Below are positions 39,995 to 47,411 of a DNA stretch of 51,432 nt, in pieces. The stretch is from an uncultured Romboutsia sp. (GTDB lineage: Bacteria > Bacillota > Clostridia > Peptostreptococcales > Peptostreptococcaceae). Under the pieces are notes generated by a model. It did no database searches and was not told where the DNA came from. It saw only the letters and a list, made by a program, of their open reading frames with translations. The stretch's first letter is position 1. Every line of letters begins with the position of its first letter. Location: assembly GCA_937907205.1 (NCBI GenBank), contig CALESE010000211.1:1-51432 (forward strand). Reading direction: 5' to 3'. The position numbers were made by a program, and so were the translations under genes.

Positions 39995-40978
39995 TTATTT
40001 AGATATTCTAAAAGTTCTACTTGTACTTGTTTTCATGTATTGCTCTGCTATCTCTGGCATTTCAGCTTTAAGTTTTTTGCTGTCTATTGTGTTTCTATTT
40101 GAAGTTTTCCAAGTTATTTTTCTATTTCCTATCTTAGCTACTTCAAATTCTTCCATATGAAGTTGTATTTCCTGCTCTATAGTTTTCTTTTCAACTTCCA
40201 ATACTTTTATATCTTCAACTATTTCATCATATCTATTAAGCTTTTCTTTTCCATCTTCTAATAAATGAAGTTCTATAACTTGTCCATTGGATTTATCATA
40301 CTTATTCTTTAAATACTCGCTATAAGCATCTGAACCATCTGGCATAGGTACTACATCTTTTTCAATGTTATTTTCCCAGAAGTCTTTTTCTATTTGCATT
40401 AAGTAATCTATCGTTTCTTCATCCCTTTCTATCTTGTGCCAAATAAAATCACTATTCCCTATTAATGCAGCTATATAACAATGCGTTGCTCCTGTTATTG
40501 CCATGTAGTGTAAACACTGTATTTCATAATGAGCTGGAACTCCTTCTTCCCACTCTTTTAGTGCATAACTATTCGTAGTTTTACATTCTAAAAATGCTTT
40601 TTCTCCTACTATAGCTCTATCTATATTTGCTAATGCAAACGGATATTTATCATTTTGAAGTATTCCATTTACATTTCTAACTTTTAATCCTGTTTCTTCC
40701 GTAAATAATTCAGCAACTAGACCTTCTAGTCTATTCCCTAGCTCCATTCTTAAAGATTTGTTTTCTTTTGGATTTTCTTCTTTTTTCTCCATATAAAGTT
40801 GTATAGATGATTTCCAAGGATTAAGTCCAGCTATGCAACTTGCGTCACTTCCACCTATTCCAGATTGTCTATGTTTAAGCCATTCTTCTTTTGACATATA
40901 TTTTGTATCAGCTATAACTTTAGCTTCTAAATATTTTCTAGTTTTTTCATCATTTGATAATATTGCGATTTCACTCAT
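39995..40978 (-). CDS. YqaJ-family viral exonuclease
   Basis: The start at 40978 has GGAGG 11 bases upstream. The 327-residue product has the YqaJ/lambda-exonuclease pattern: WLKHRQSGIGGSDASCIAGL (GIGGSDA motif), LEGLVAELFTEETGLKVRN with Glu, ANIDRAIVGEKAFLECKTTN (catalytic D...ExK), and HYEIQCLHYMAITGATHCYI with Gln. It digests 5' ends to give substrate for RecT. The C terminus (LHMEEFEVAKIGNRKITWKT) is a common tail of the family. Confidence 0.93.
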   Translation of the reverse strand: MSEIAILSNDEKTRKYLEAKVIADTKYMSKEEWLKHRQSGIGGSDASCIAGLNPWKSSIQLYMEKKEENPKENKSLRMELGNRLEGLVAELFTEETGLKVRNVNGILQNDKYPFALANIDRAIVGEKAFLECKTTNSYALKEWEEGVPAHYEIQCLHYMAITGATHCYIAALIGNSDFIWHKIERDEETIDYLMQIEKDFWENNIEKDVVPMPDGSDAYSEYLKNKYDKSNGQVIELHLLEDGKEKLNRYDEIVEDIKVLEVEKKTIEQEIQLHMEEFEVAKIGNRKITWKTSNRNTIDSKKLKAEMPEIAEQYMKTSTSRTFRISK

Positions 40979-41040
40979 TTTGTGGTATCCTCCTATATAG
41001 GTTTTTATTTTTTTTATTAGGGCCATTGCAGTGGCTCTTT

Positions 41041-41145
41041 TTATTTTACTTTTGAAATTTTATATTTTTTTAAAGCCTCAAAATCTTTATCTATATCCTT
41101 ATCTCCAAACTCTTTTATAAAATCTTGAAGTATTTTTATACTCAT
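41041..41145 (-). CDS. 34-residue charged peptide
   Basis: MSIKILQDFIKEFGDKDIDK then DFEALKKYKISKVK. The ATG directly follows the preceding stop (TAAATG) and has GAGGAGG upstream. Charged, helical, no family recognised. A hairpin AGAGCCA/TGGCCCT follows just after the stop. Confidence 0.5.
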   Translation of the reverse strand: MSIKILQDFIKEFGDKDIDKDFEALKKYKISKVK

Positions 41146-41334
41146 TTATATTTCCTCCTCGTAATTATCTAACCACTCTAGAAATGGTTGAGTTGGTATT
41201 TTATAAAGCCTACCAACTTTTACGACTTTGAACATCTTACCTGTTGTTATAGCTTTTCTTATTAGACTATATGAAGTCTTTTCACATACTCCTAATAGTT
41301 CAGCTATATCCTTAGCTGTTAATACTTTTTTCAC
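41146..41334 (-). CDS. Excisionase-type HTH DNA-binding protein
   Basis: A 62-residue protein: VLTAKDIAELLGVCEKTSYS, LIRKAITTGKMFKVVKVGRL, YKIPTQPFLEWLDNY. This is the MerR-like excisionase/helix-turn-helix 17 fold (TxxDIAxxLGxxxxTxYxxI...VGRLYKIPxxxFxxWL). It may be the phage excisionase, but it is far from the integrase and on the other strand, so it could instead regulate the early operon. Confidence 0.78.
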   Translation of the reverse strand: MKKVLTAKDIAELLGVCEKTSYSLIRKAITTGKMFKVVKVGRLYKIPTQPFLEWLDNYEEEI

Positions 41335-41344
41335 AACTTACCTC

Positions 41345-41542
41345 CTAATCTTCTACTAAACTATCTATACTAACTTCTAAATAATTAGCTATCTTTTTGA
41401 TTGTATATATTCCAGGATTTCTAATTTTACTATTTAAAATATCGTATAAATTACCTTGACTAATTCCAATTTCTTCTGCCATTTTATATGGTTTAATTCC
41501 TTTTTTCTCCAAAGTATACTGTATTCTTTCTCCTATATTCAT
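41345..41542 (-). CDS. XRE-family HTH regulator, small
   Basis: A 65-residue Cro/CI-type HTH: IGERIQYTLEKKGIKPYKMA, EEIGISQGNLYDILNSKIRN, then PGIYTIKKIANYLEVSIDSL. It has only the DNA-binding domain. It lies 10 bases before the excisionase-like gene. Probably a second early regulator. Confidence 0.87.
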   Translation of the reverse strand: MNIGERIQYTLEKKGIKPYKMAEEIGISQGNLYDILNSKIRNPGIYTIKKIANYLEVSIDSLVED

Positions 41543-41625
41543 TTTTATTTAACCCCTTTATGTTATAATTTTTTTAGGTATATTCTCGTTATACCGTAAA
41601 TTTATTAATGAAAGGTTGTGATATT

Positions 41626-41904
41626 ATGGCTGCTTATATGATTACTTATGACTTAAATAGTAAAGGTCAAAATTACGATAAAGTTATCAACGCCATAAAA
41701 AATTCTTCTAATGGTAATTGGTGTACTTTTTGGAAATCATCTTATTTAATTAAGTCATACCTAACACCGGACCAAATATCAAATAATATTACTCCTCATC
41801 TTGATGGTAATGATCGATTAATAATCATTGAAGTTAAAAATAATTATCAAGGTTGGTTAAGTAATGATGAGTGGAAATATATAAAAGAAAATATTTTCAA
41901 TTAA
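41626..41904 (+). CDS. Solitary Cas2-fold (SinR-like) protein
   Basis: The start at 41626 is preferred (AAAGG upstream; an in-frame ATG at 41608 lies before it). The 92-residue product starts MAAYMITYDLNSKGQNYDKV and continues INAIKNSSNGNWCTFWKSSY, LIKSYLTPDQISNNITPHLD, with GNDRLIIIEVKNNYQGWL. This is the pattern of small Cas2-fold proteins annotated SinR-like, with the strand-1 YDLN that carries the Cas2 nuclease Asp. There is no cas1 or CRISPR array in the window. It is inverted relative to the early operon and its 3' end overlaps the convergent gene, so it may be expressed in the lysogen. Confidence 0.75.
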   Translation: MAAYMITYDLNSKGQNYDKVINAIKNSSNGNWCTFWKSSYLIKSYLTPDQISNNITPHLDGNDRLIIIEVKNNYQGWLSNDEWKYIKENIFN

Positions 41905-42065
41905 TCTTCTATATTACTTTTACTTATTCCACGCGAATAATATTTTCCATTAATACTATCTTCTGATAAAAATAAAGGTTGCTCTTGAGCTCGCACTTCT
42001 TGAGCAGTCTTTCCTTTAAACTCTAAATACTCTTCTACACTATTAAATTCTATTGTTATTTTCAT
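41901..42065 (-). CDS. 54-residue early-operon protein
   Basis: MKITIEFNSVEEYLEFKGKT then AQEVRAQEQPLFLSEDSING and KYYSRGISKSNIED. The ATG has AGGAGGT. A beta strand (KITIEFNSVEEYLEF) precedes a polar tail. It overlaps the convergent Cas2-like gene by 4 bases. No family recognised. Confidence 0.6.
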   Translation of the reverse strand: MKITIEFNSVEEYLEFKGKTAQEVRAQEQPLFLSEDSINGKYYSRGISKSNIED

Positions 42066-42112
42066 AATTACCTCCTACACAAATGCTACTACTGGCTTTA
42101 ATTTATTTGTTA

Positions 42113-42985
42113 TTAAATTCCATACTTTATTGCCATATCTTTTACTATCGCTACATAACCTTCTATAAGTTTCTTATCTTCTGCTATTACATCTAAATAA
42201 TTTAATTTACTTAAAGTTGTTTTTGATACTCCACTATCTATCATTCTAAGGCGCTTGTTATTAAATCTTCTTTCTAAACTAACACCAAGTCTTTTATCTA
42301 GTAACTCATAGCTTTCATTAGTAAAATCCCTTATGTATTTTAAATCACCTTGTTTTCTTGCTATTTTAGCTATTAAAGTTCTTGTTTCACTTCTCCAGTT
42401 AGTCGTATCAAGATTAACAACTTGTCTTATTTCCTTAATTTCTGCTTTTGCTGATAATGCATTGTTATTAACTTCATTTAATTGTTGTCTTAATCTCTTT
42501 TGCTCTAGCTCCATATTTATTAATAATTGTAGTTGTGGTGATAAATTATCTAAGTTTGATTTTTCTTCTTTTACTACTTTTCTCATTGCAAAATACTCTC
42601 TTCTAAATTTCTTTCTTAGTTCTTTTGCTTTTTCAGTTCTCATTAAACTTACTAATGCCATGTATCCTTGCTCTGATAAAAGATATATATTTTTAGAATT
42701 TGCTATGGATTGCTTGGTAAATCCAACTTCTAAAAGTGAACCGATACTATCGGTTGAGTTTTTTAAATCTAAAATATCAATACCTTCCTCGAATTCATCA
42801 ATATTTTCATTTATTAATGACTGAATGTCGTTTAGTCTTACTCCATGTATTTCAGCTATCGTTTTAGCTAGTACAACTTTTTCTCCTTCTCCAAATCCAC
42901 CTTCTATAACTGGGATTTCTTTTCCTAAAAATTCTTTTGTTCCTAATACTTCTATTTCTTGTGCTACTATCGATACACTTGTCAT
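42113..42985 (-). CDS. Antirepressor with ORF6N domain
   Basis: The start at 42985 has AAAGGAGG eight bases upstream. The 290-residue product has an N-terminal ORF6N-type domain (IPVIEGGFGEGEKVVLAKTI, IAEIHGVRLNDIQSLINENI, then YLLSEQGYMALVSLMRTEKA), a coiled coil, and a C-terminal KilAC-like region. ORF6N antirepressors inactivate CI-type repressors during induction. It lies just downstream of the Cro-like gene, the usual place. Confidence 0.85.
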   Translation of the reverse strand: MTSVSIVAQEIEVLGTKEFLGKEIPVIEGGFGEGEKVVLAKTIAEIHGVRLNDIQSLINENIDEFEEGIDILDLKNSTDSIGSLLEVGFTKQSIANSKNIYLLSEQGYMALVSLMRTEKAKELRKKFRREYFAMRKVVKEEKSNLDNLSPQLQLLINMELEQKRLRQQLNEVNNNALSAKAEIKEIRQVVNLDTTNWRSETRTLIAKIARKQGDLKYIRDFTNESYELLDKRLGVSLERRFNNKRLRMIDSGVSKTTLSKLNYLDVIAEDKKLIEGYVAIVKDMAIKYGI

Positions 42986-43038
42986 TTTTATTCCTCCTTT
43001 GTTTTCGTATATCTCTTTCAAATATGGGAAAAATATTT

Positions 43039-43281
43039 TTAGTTTATATTATTGCAAGTTATCAAATCGATAACTTTATTATTAAAAAAAAGTTCTTCTA
43101 TTGTTATATTGGGATATTTATCAATCAAAAAATTATATATCTTAATCATTTCATCTTGATTAAATGGTTTTTTGCCATCTTCTTTATAGCGATATGAAGT
43201 TAAGCACATATCTGCTATATTAGCCATTTGGGTTTGACTGATTTTTAAAGAACGTCTATATTTAGCAAGATTTTCATTCAT
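43039..43281 (-). CDS. Cro-like HTH protein
   Basis: An 80-residue HTH protein: ENLAKYRRSLKISQTQMANI, ADMCLTSYRYKEDGKKPFNQ, DEMIKIYNFLIDKYPNITIE. It is the first gene of the minus-strand early operon and divergent from the CI-like gene. ATG with AAGGAGG. An operator-like palindrome lies inside its last codons. Confidence 0.82.
   Translation of the reverse strand: MNENLAKYRRSLKISQTQMANIADMCLTSYRYKEDGKKPFNQDEMIKIYNFLIDKYPNITIEELFFNNKVIDLITCNNIN
43056..43076. promoter_or_regulatory. Operator-like palindrome inside the cro-like gene
   Basis: AAGTTATC-AAATC-GATAACTT, a perfect 8-5-8 palindrome with the same GTTATC half-site as the sites before the CI gene. It sits in the 3' coding end of the cro-like gene, ahead of the antirepressor gene. 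Confidence 0.65.
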
Positions 43282-43326
43282 GTTATAACCTCCTTATTTT
43301 TACTTTAGAATTATGAATTCTTTTAT

Positions 43327-43356
43327 ATCATAGTGATTTACTAAGATACAAAACAA
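43327..43356 (-). promoter_or_regulatory. Candidate promoter of the early operon
   Basis: On the minus strand TTGTTT (43356-43351) and TATGAT (43332-43327) are 18 bases apart and about 45 bases before the cro-like ATG. They match sigma-A consensus in 4 and 5 positions. It is the likely lytic PR-type promoter; no start site was measured. Confidence 0.55.
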
Positions 43357-43476
43357 TTCATAATACCAAAACGCTTAGTATCTATTAACAATCTCGTAAC
43401 CACATCACTCGTATTTCTGTGATATGTGAAGATTTAAGGTAATAAACCTAAGCTATCAAGTTTTCAAAGTTTATTT

Positions 43477-43493
43477 GTTATCGTATTGATAAC
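43477..43493. promoter_or_regulatory. Operator in the divergent control region
   Basis: GTTATC-GTATT-GATAAC, a perfect palindrome with a 5-base centre, lying about 130 bases before the CI-like start. Half-sites match the other three palindromes. Confidence 0.7.
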
Positions 43494-43535
43494 TGTCAAT
43501 ACTATTTTATCATTTTTTTAATAAAAATATTCATT

Positions 43536-43566
43536 TTGATAACAAAAGTTATCAATACGTTGATAA
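43536..43566. promoter_or_regulatory. Two overlapping operators at the repressor promoter
   Basis: TTGATAAC-AAAA-GTTATCAA (43536-43555) overlaps TTATCAA-TACG-TTGATAA (43549-43566). A -10-like TAAAAT is at 43572-43577 with TTATCA (43549-43554) as its -35, so the operators cover the CI promoter and allow autoregulation. Confidence 0.7.
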
Positions 43567-43622
43567 AATGCTAAAATACAAATAAAAATACTATTAAATA
43601 ACAATTACAATAAGGTGATTAT

Positions 43623-43979
43623 ATGAAAAAATTTGGAAATGTGTTAAAAGAATTAAGGAATGAAAAACACTTAACTGGAGAAGAATTAGGAAAAAAGTTA
43701 AATGTAACTAAAGTTGCTATAAGCAATTGGGAAAACGGAAATAGAACACCTGATACAGATATGTTAAAAAAAATCGCTAATTACTTTGAAGTATCATTAG
43801 ATTACTTACTTGGAAGAACAGATGAAAGAAACTTAAACAAAGAAAAGCCAAAACTAAGTGAAAGCATAACAACTATATCAGCTCATAGAATAAATGGAGA
43901 TATAGATAATCTTCCTGATGAGGCAGTTGAGAAGATTAATGATTATATAGAAATGATTAAATTAAAATATAACAAATAA
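43623..43979 (+). CDS. CI-like XRE repressor, short
   Basis: A 118-residue protein: N-terminal XRE HTH (LKELRNEKHLTGEELGKKLN, then VTKVAISNWENGNRTPDTDM, DYLLGRTDER) and a short helical C terminus (AVEKINDYIEMIKLKYNK). There is no LexA-type autoprotease domain, so it fits repressors removed by an ImmA-type protease. It sits at the divergent control region and is first of the lysogeny block. Confidence 0.87.
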   Translation: MKKFGNVLKELRNEKHLTGEELGKKLNVTKVAISNWENGNRTPDTDMLKKIANYFEVSLDYLLGRTDERNLNKEKPKLSESITTISAHRINGDIDNLPDEAVEKINDYIEMIKLKYNK

Positions 43980-43999
43980 TTAATATGGGGGAATATATT

Positions 44000-45520
44000 A
44001 TGGGCATATTTAATTTTGGGCCAAGTAAAAAAGCTTTAAAAAAACAAGTTTTAGAGTTAGAAAATAAAAATAAAGCTTTAGAACTAGAAAATCTAGAAAT
44101 AAAAGATAAACTTATCTCTATTAAATTTTCTAAAGATGAAACACAATATTTAGATTTAAGAAATGAAATTAAAAATCTAAATGAATATAAAGAAATTTTG
44201 AATAATGAGATTAATTCTAATAAAGAAAAACTTTATAACTTAACTAAGGAAATAGAAGATAAAAATAATTACTATTCTTCATTAATTGAAGAATATAATA
44301 TAAAGATTCAAGATTTAGAAGCAAGAATAGATAAAGAATCATCTAACCTTAATAATATTTCTAAAAATAAGAAAAAAATAAATTTAGCATTTAAAAGTGT
44401 AGAATATGCTCTTAAGGAATATTATGATTACTATACTTCTGATCCAAAGTTAAAAAAAATAACTATTGATAAAGAATCTTCTGAACTTATTGAACTTATA
44501 AATAGATTAGATCCATCTGTTTCTTTAAAAACGCATAGTATGGATGTAAAAGAATTAAAAAAGTCACTTAAATTAGTTCAAGAGACAATTGAAGATACTC
44601 TTCAAAAATATGAAAATAGATATACAACTAAGGCTAATATAGCTATTTATAAACTTATGGTAATCGCATTAAAAGCTGAATTACAAAATATTTTATATAA
44701 TTTAAAATATGGTACTTTAGAAGAGTCTTTAAATTTTATAAAAATAACCACTAAAAAATATCTTGATATAGCAACAAATGGAAATCAAAGTATCGCACCT
44801 ACATTAACTAAATTTATAGGAGAGATAGAATATTTATTTTTAAAGTGTGTTAAGATAGAATACAAATACTATGTAAAAAAAGAACAACAAAAAGCTGAAC
44901 AGGCTGCATTAAGAGAACAAATGAAACAAGAAGCTGCTGAAAAGAAAGAACTAGCACTACAACGTAAAAAAGTAGAAGCTGAAGAAAGAAAATATAAAAA
45001 TGAAATTTTTAAAATACAAGAACAACTAAGTCAATCATGTGAATCAGAAAAAGAAAAACAACTTAGATTAAAAATTGATGAACTTCAAAGACAATTAGAT
45101 TTAGTTGAGAGTAAAAAAGAGGATATAGTCAATAGACAAAATGGTAAAGCTGGAAATGTATATATAATAAGTAATTTAGGTTCTTTTGGTGAAGATGTAT
45201 TCAAAATAGGTATGACAAGAAGATTAGATCCATTTGAAAGAATAAAAGAATTAGGAAGTGCGAGTGTTCCTTTCACATTCGATATACATAGTTTTATATT
45301 TTCTGATGATGCAGTTGCATTAGAGCATAAACTTCACTCTATATTAAATGAAAGAAGAGTTAATAAAATAAACCTAAGAAAAGAATTTTTTAAAGTATCT
45401 ATTGATGAATTAGAAAAAATAGTATATGAAATTGATTCATCTGCTGAATTTAATAAAACAATGTTAGCTGAAGAATACAATCAAAGTGTATCTTTAACGA
45501 ATAAAGCATATAATATTTAG
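44000..45520 (+). CDS. DUF4041 protein with T5orf172/GIY-YIG-like C domain
   Basis: The start at 44000 is set by GGGGGA eight bases upstream. The 506-residue product has a coiled-coil N terminus, a DUF4041 region (YDYYTSDPKLKKITIDKESS...), a long charged coiled coil (about 290-380), and a C-terminal T5orf172/Mug113 domain: GNVYIISNLGSFGEDVFKIG, MTRRLDPFERIKELGSASVP and FFKVSIDELEKIVYEID. GIY-YIG residues (VYIIS, FKIGMTRR) are visible. Such genes often lie between repressor and integrase in Firmicutes prophages. Role unknown; defence or superinfection exclusion is possible. Confidence 0.82.
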   Translation: MGIFNFGPSKKALKKQVLELENKNKALELENLEIKDKLISIKFSKDETQYLDLRNEIKNLNEYKEILNNEINSNKEKLYNLTKEIEDKNNYYSSLIEEYNIKIQDLEARIDKESSNLNNISKNKKKINLAFKSVEYALKEYYDYYTSDPKLKKITIDKESSELIELINRLDPSVSLKTHSMDVKELKKSLKLVQETIEDTLQKYENRYTTKANIAIYKLMVIALKAELQNILYNLKYGTLEESLNFIKITTKKYLDIATNGNQSIAPTLTKFIGEIEYLFLKCVKIEYKYYVKKEQQKAEQAALREQMKQEAAEKKELALQRKKVEAEERKYKNEIFKIQEQLSQSCESEKEKQLRLKIDELQRQLDLVESKKEDIVNRQNGKAGNVYIISNLGSFGEDVFKIGMTRRLDPFERIKELGSASVPFTFDIHSFIFSDDAVALEHKLHSILNERRVNKINLRKEFFKVSIDELEKIVYEIDSSAEFNKTMLAEEYNQSVSLTNKAYNI

Positions 45521-45541
45521 AGTAGTATCTACTGCTCTTTT
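45519..45541 (+). terminator. Terminator after the DUF4041 gene
   Basis: AGAGTAG (45519-45525) pairs with CTACTgCTCT (45529-45538, one bulged G), followed by TTTTATTT. It separates the DUF4041 gene from the ImmA-integrase pair. Confidence 0.7.
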
Positions 45542-45616
45542 ATTTCATCATACATAAGAACGTATTGTCTATTTTATAATTATTAGTTCTTTGTAATTTC
45601 AAAAAAGGGGGAACTT

Positions 45617-46135
45617 ATGAGTAAACTAAATCAATTATTAGAATTAGCAAAAAAAGAAAAAATAGATATACATTATCTTGATATAAAAGAAATTGGGGTT
45701 TTAGGTTTATATATAAAAAATGAAGGATTACCTCATATGATTTTTATAGATACTTCTATAAAAAACGATAAATATAAATTAATAGAAGTTTTATCTGAAG
45801 AACTTGGACACTACTTCACCAGTATAGGTAACTCTATAAATAATATACATACATATAGGGACAAGCTCATTGTAGGTAAATGTGAAAATAAAGCTACAAA
45901 ATGGGCTACTAATTTTTTAGTAAATGAAGATGATATTATAAAACTGATTAATAATAATATAACTTGCATATATGAAATGGCTGATATAATGGGTGTATCA
46001 GTTGAGATTCTTATGAAGAAATTTGAATATTTATCAAAAACAAAGCAAATGATAGATTTAAAAAATGGAAAATATTTAAATTTAACTAATCTTCCAAATT
46101 TGATAATATATAATTCAATAAAAAAAATAATATAA
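45617..46135 (+). CDS. immA: ImmA/IrrE-like protease of the lysogeny block
   Basis: A 172-residue protein: HYLDIKEIGVLGLYIKNEGL, then IEVLSEELGHYFTSIGNSIN, KATKWATNFLVNEDDIIKLI. The zinc motif is EELGH rather than HELGH, a change seen in many phage copies, with the second His kept. ImmA cleaves a CI-type repressor after DNA damage, and here it is co-oriented with the short CI gene. ATG with GGGGGAA. It ends 18 bases before the integrase start. Confidence 0.85.
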   Translation: MSKLNQLLELAKKEKIDIHYLDIKEIGVLGLYIKNEGLPHMIFIDTSIKNDKYKLIEVLSEELGHYFTSIGNSINNIHTYRDKLIVGKCENKATKWATNFLVNEDDIIKLINNNITCIYEMADIMGVSVEILMKKFEYLSKTKQMIDLKNGKYLNLTNLPNLIIYNSIKKII

Positions 46136-46153
46136 AAATATGAGGTGTTGACA

Positions 46154-47275
46154 TTGAATATAAAATCATCTTTTATAAGAAAAAGAAATAATAATTATAA
46201 TGTCTATATTGAATATATAGATGAAAATGGAAAAATTAAACAAAAAAGCCAAGGTAGATATAAAAATAAGAAGGATGCTGAAAAACATTTAATAGATTTA
46301 AAAAGTTCTATAAATAATAATAAATATATAGTGTCAAAAGATATAACATTAGTAGATAGATGCAATAAATATATAGATGACAATGAAAATGATTGGTCTC
46401 CTTATACTATTGTAAATAGAAAAAGTTGGGTGAAAAATCAAATAGCTCCATTCTTTGGAGATACCTTACTTAATAGTGTTAGTGTATATCAAGTTCAACA
46501 ATTTGTTAATTACTTATTTAAGAATTTTACAGTTGAAAGTTCTAAGGTTAGATACGGTTTTTTTAGAGCAATTTTATCTGAATCTTATAGACTTAGAGAA
46601 ATAACTGAAAATCCTTGTGATTTTATTAAATTGCCTAATAAACAAGATACTTTTGAAGCTGACTTTTATACTAAAGAAGAAGTTAAAGAGTTAATAAAAA
46701 AAATAGATGGAGAGTTAATTGAAATACCTATTCTTTTAATGACACTACTCGGCCTTAGATTAGGAGAGGCTACAGGATTAAGATGGTCTGACATTGATTT
46801 TAAGAATAACTCTATAAATATAAATCAAATCTTAGTATATATAAATGGTAAAGTAATTTTTAAAGAACCTAAAACTTATAAATCAAAGAGAACTTTACAT
46901 GCTCCAGATGAACTTATGCTTAAGTTAAAAAGAGAAAAATCTAAACAAAATAAGTTAAAGCTTCAAGGAGTTTTAGAGAATAAATATGACTTGGTATGTT
47001 TAAATATGAACTTTAGACCTTGGATTAGTTCTACACTATATAATTCATTTAATAAATTTTTAAAAAATAACAATATAAGAAAAATTAGAATACATGATCT
47101 TAGACATACAAATGCTACAATAATGCTGCTATCTGGAACGAATATAAAAGTAGTTTCTGATAGATTAGGTCACTCTGATATAAAGATTAGTTTAAATAAA
47201 TATTCTCATGTTTTAGAAGAAATGGATAAAGAGGCTTCTAAAAACTTAAGTAATACTTTATTTGCAAATAAATAA
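46154..47275 (+). CDS. int: Tyrosine integrase
   Basis: The start is a TTG at 46154, because GAGGTG lies 6 bases upstream; GTG and TTG codons at 46145 and 46148 overlap this SD. The 373-residue product has an AP2-like arm-binding N terminus (FIRKRNNNYNVYIEYIDENG), a core-binding domain, and the catalytic set: Arg in LGLRLGEATGL near 199, HDLRHTN near 314 with His and Arg, LGHSD near 338, and Tyr in YSHVLEEM near 350. It recombines the 22-bp core at the rpiR 3' end. It is the last phage gene before attR. Confidence 0.95.
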   Translation: MNIKSSFIRKRNNNYNVYIEYIDENGKIKQKSQGRYKNKKDAEKHLIDLKSSINNNKYIVSKDITLVDRCNKYIDDNENDWSPYTIVNRKSWVKNQIAPFFGDTLLNSVSVYQVQQFVNYLFKNFTVESSKVRYGFFRAILSESYRLREITENPCDFIKLPNKQDTFEADFYTKEEVKELIKKIDGELIEIPILLMTLLGLRLGEATGLRWSDIDFKNNSININQILVYINGKVIFKEPKTYKSKRTLHAPDELMLKLKREKSKQNKLKLQGVLENKYDLVCLNMNFRPWISSTLYNSFNKFLKNNNIRKIRIHDLRHTNATIMLLSGTNIKVVSDRLGHSDIKISLNKYSHVLEEMDKEASKNLSNTLFANK

Positions 47276-47282
47276 GACTAAC

Positions 47283-47312
47283 TGTCAGTTAAACTGTCAG
47301 TTGTCAGTTTAA
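47283..47312 (+). repeat. Integrase arm-type sites, right arm
   Basis: Three direct TGTCAGTT copies start at 47283, 47295 and 47302, with a partial TTCAGTT at about 47314, 100-130 bases before attR core. They match the left-arm copies at 5354-5375 and begin 8 bases after the integrase stop. Confidence 0.7.
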
Positions 47313-47357
47313 ATTCAGTTAGTTTTATACTTTTAAATATTGTTATATTCCATTCAA

Positions 47358-47402
47358 AGTAAGTAATATACTTAAATTTAACACTAAAGTATATTACTTA
47401 CT
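47358..47402. terminator. Phage hairpin between integrase and rpiR 3' end
   Basis: Perfect 16-bp stem (47358-47373 with 47387-47402) and 13-base loop, directly before attR. It lies in phage DNA and now follows the rpiR stop on the minus strand, replacing the cut-off terminator at 5186-5248. T-tracts are poor, so the terminator role is probable but not certain. Confidence 0.6.
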
Positions 47403-47411
47403 AAATATATG

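Noticed and set aside
41028..41050. Terminator before the YqaJ exonuclease gene
   Set aside because: AGAGCCA/TGGCCCT forms a good stem but on the operon strand it is followed by A-rich sequence; the T run is on the other strand, where no gene ends.
41608..41904. CRISPR-Cas locus
   Set aside because: Only a solitary Cas2-fold protein is present. No cas1, effector gene, or regularly spaced repeats were seen anywhere in the window.
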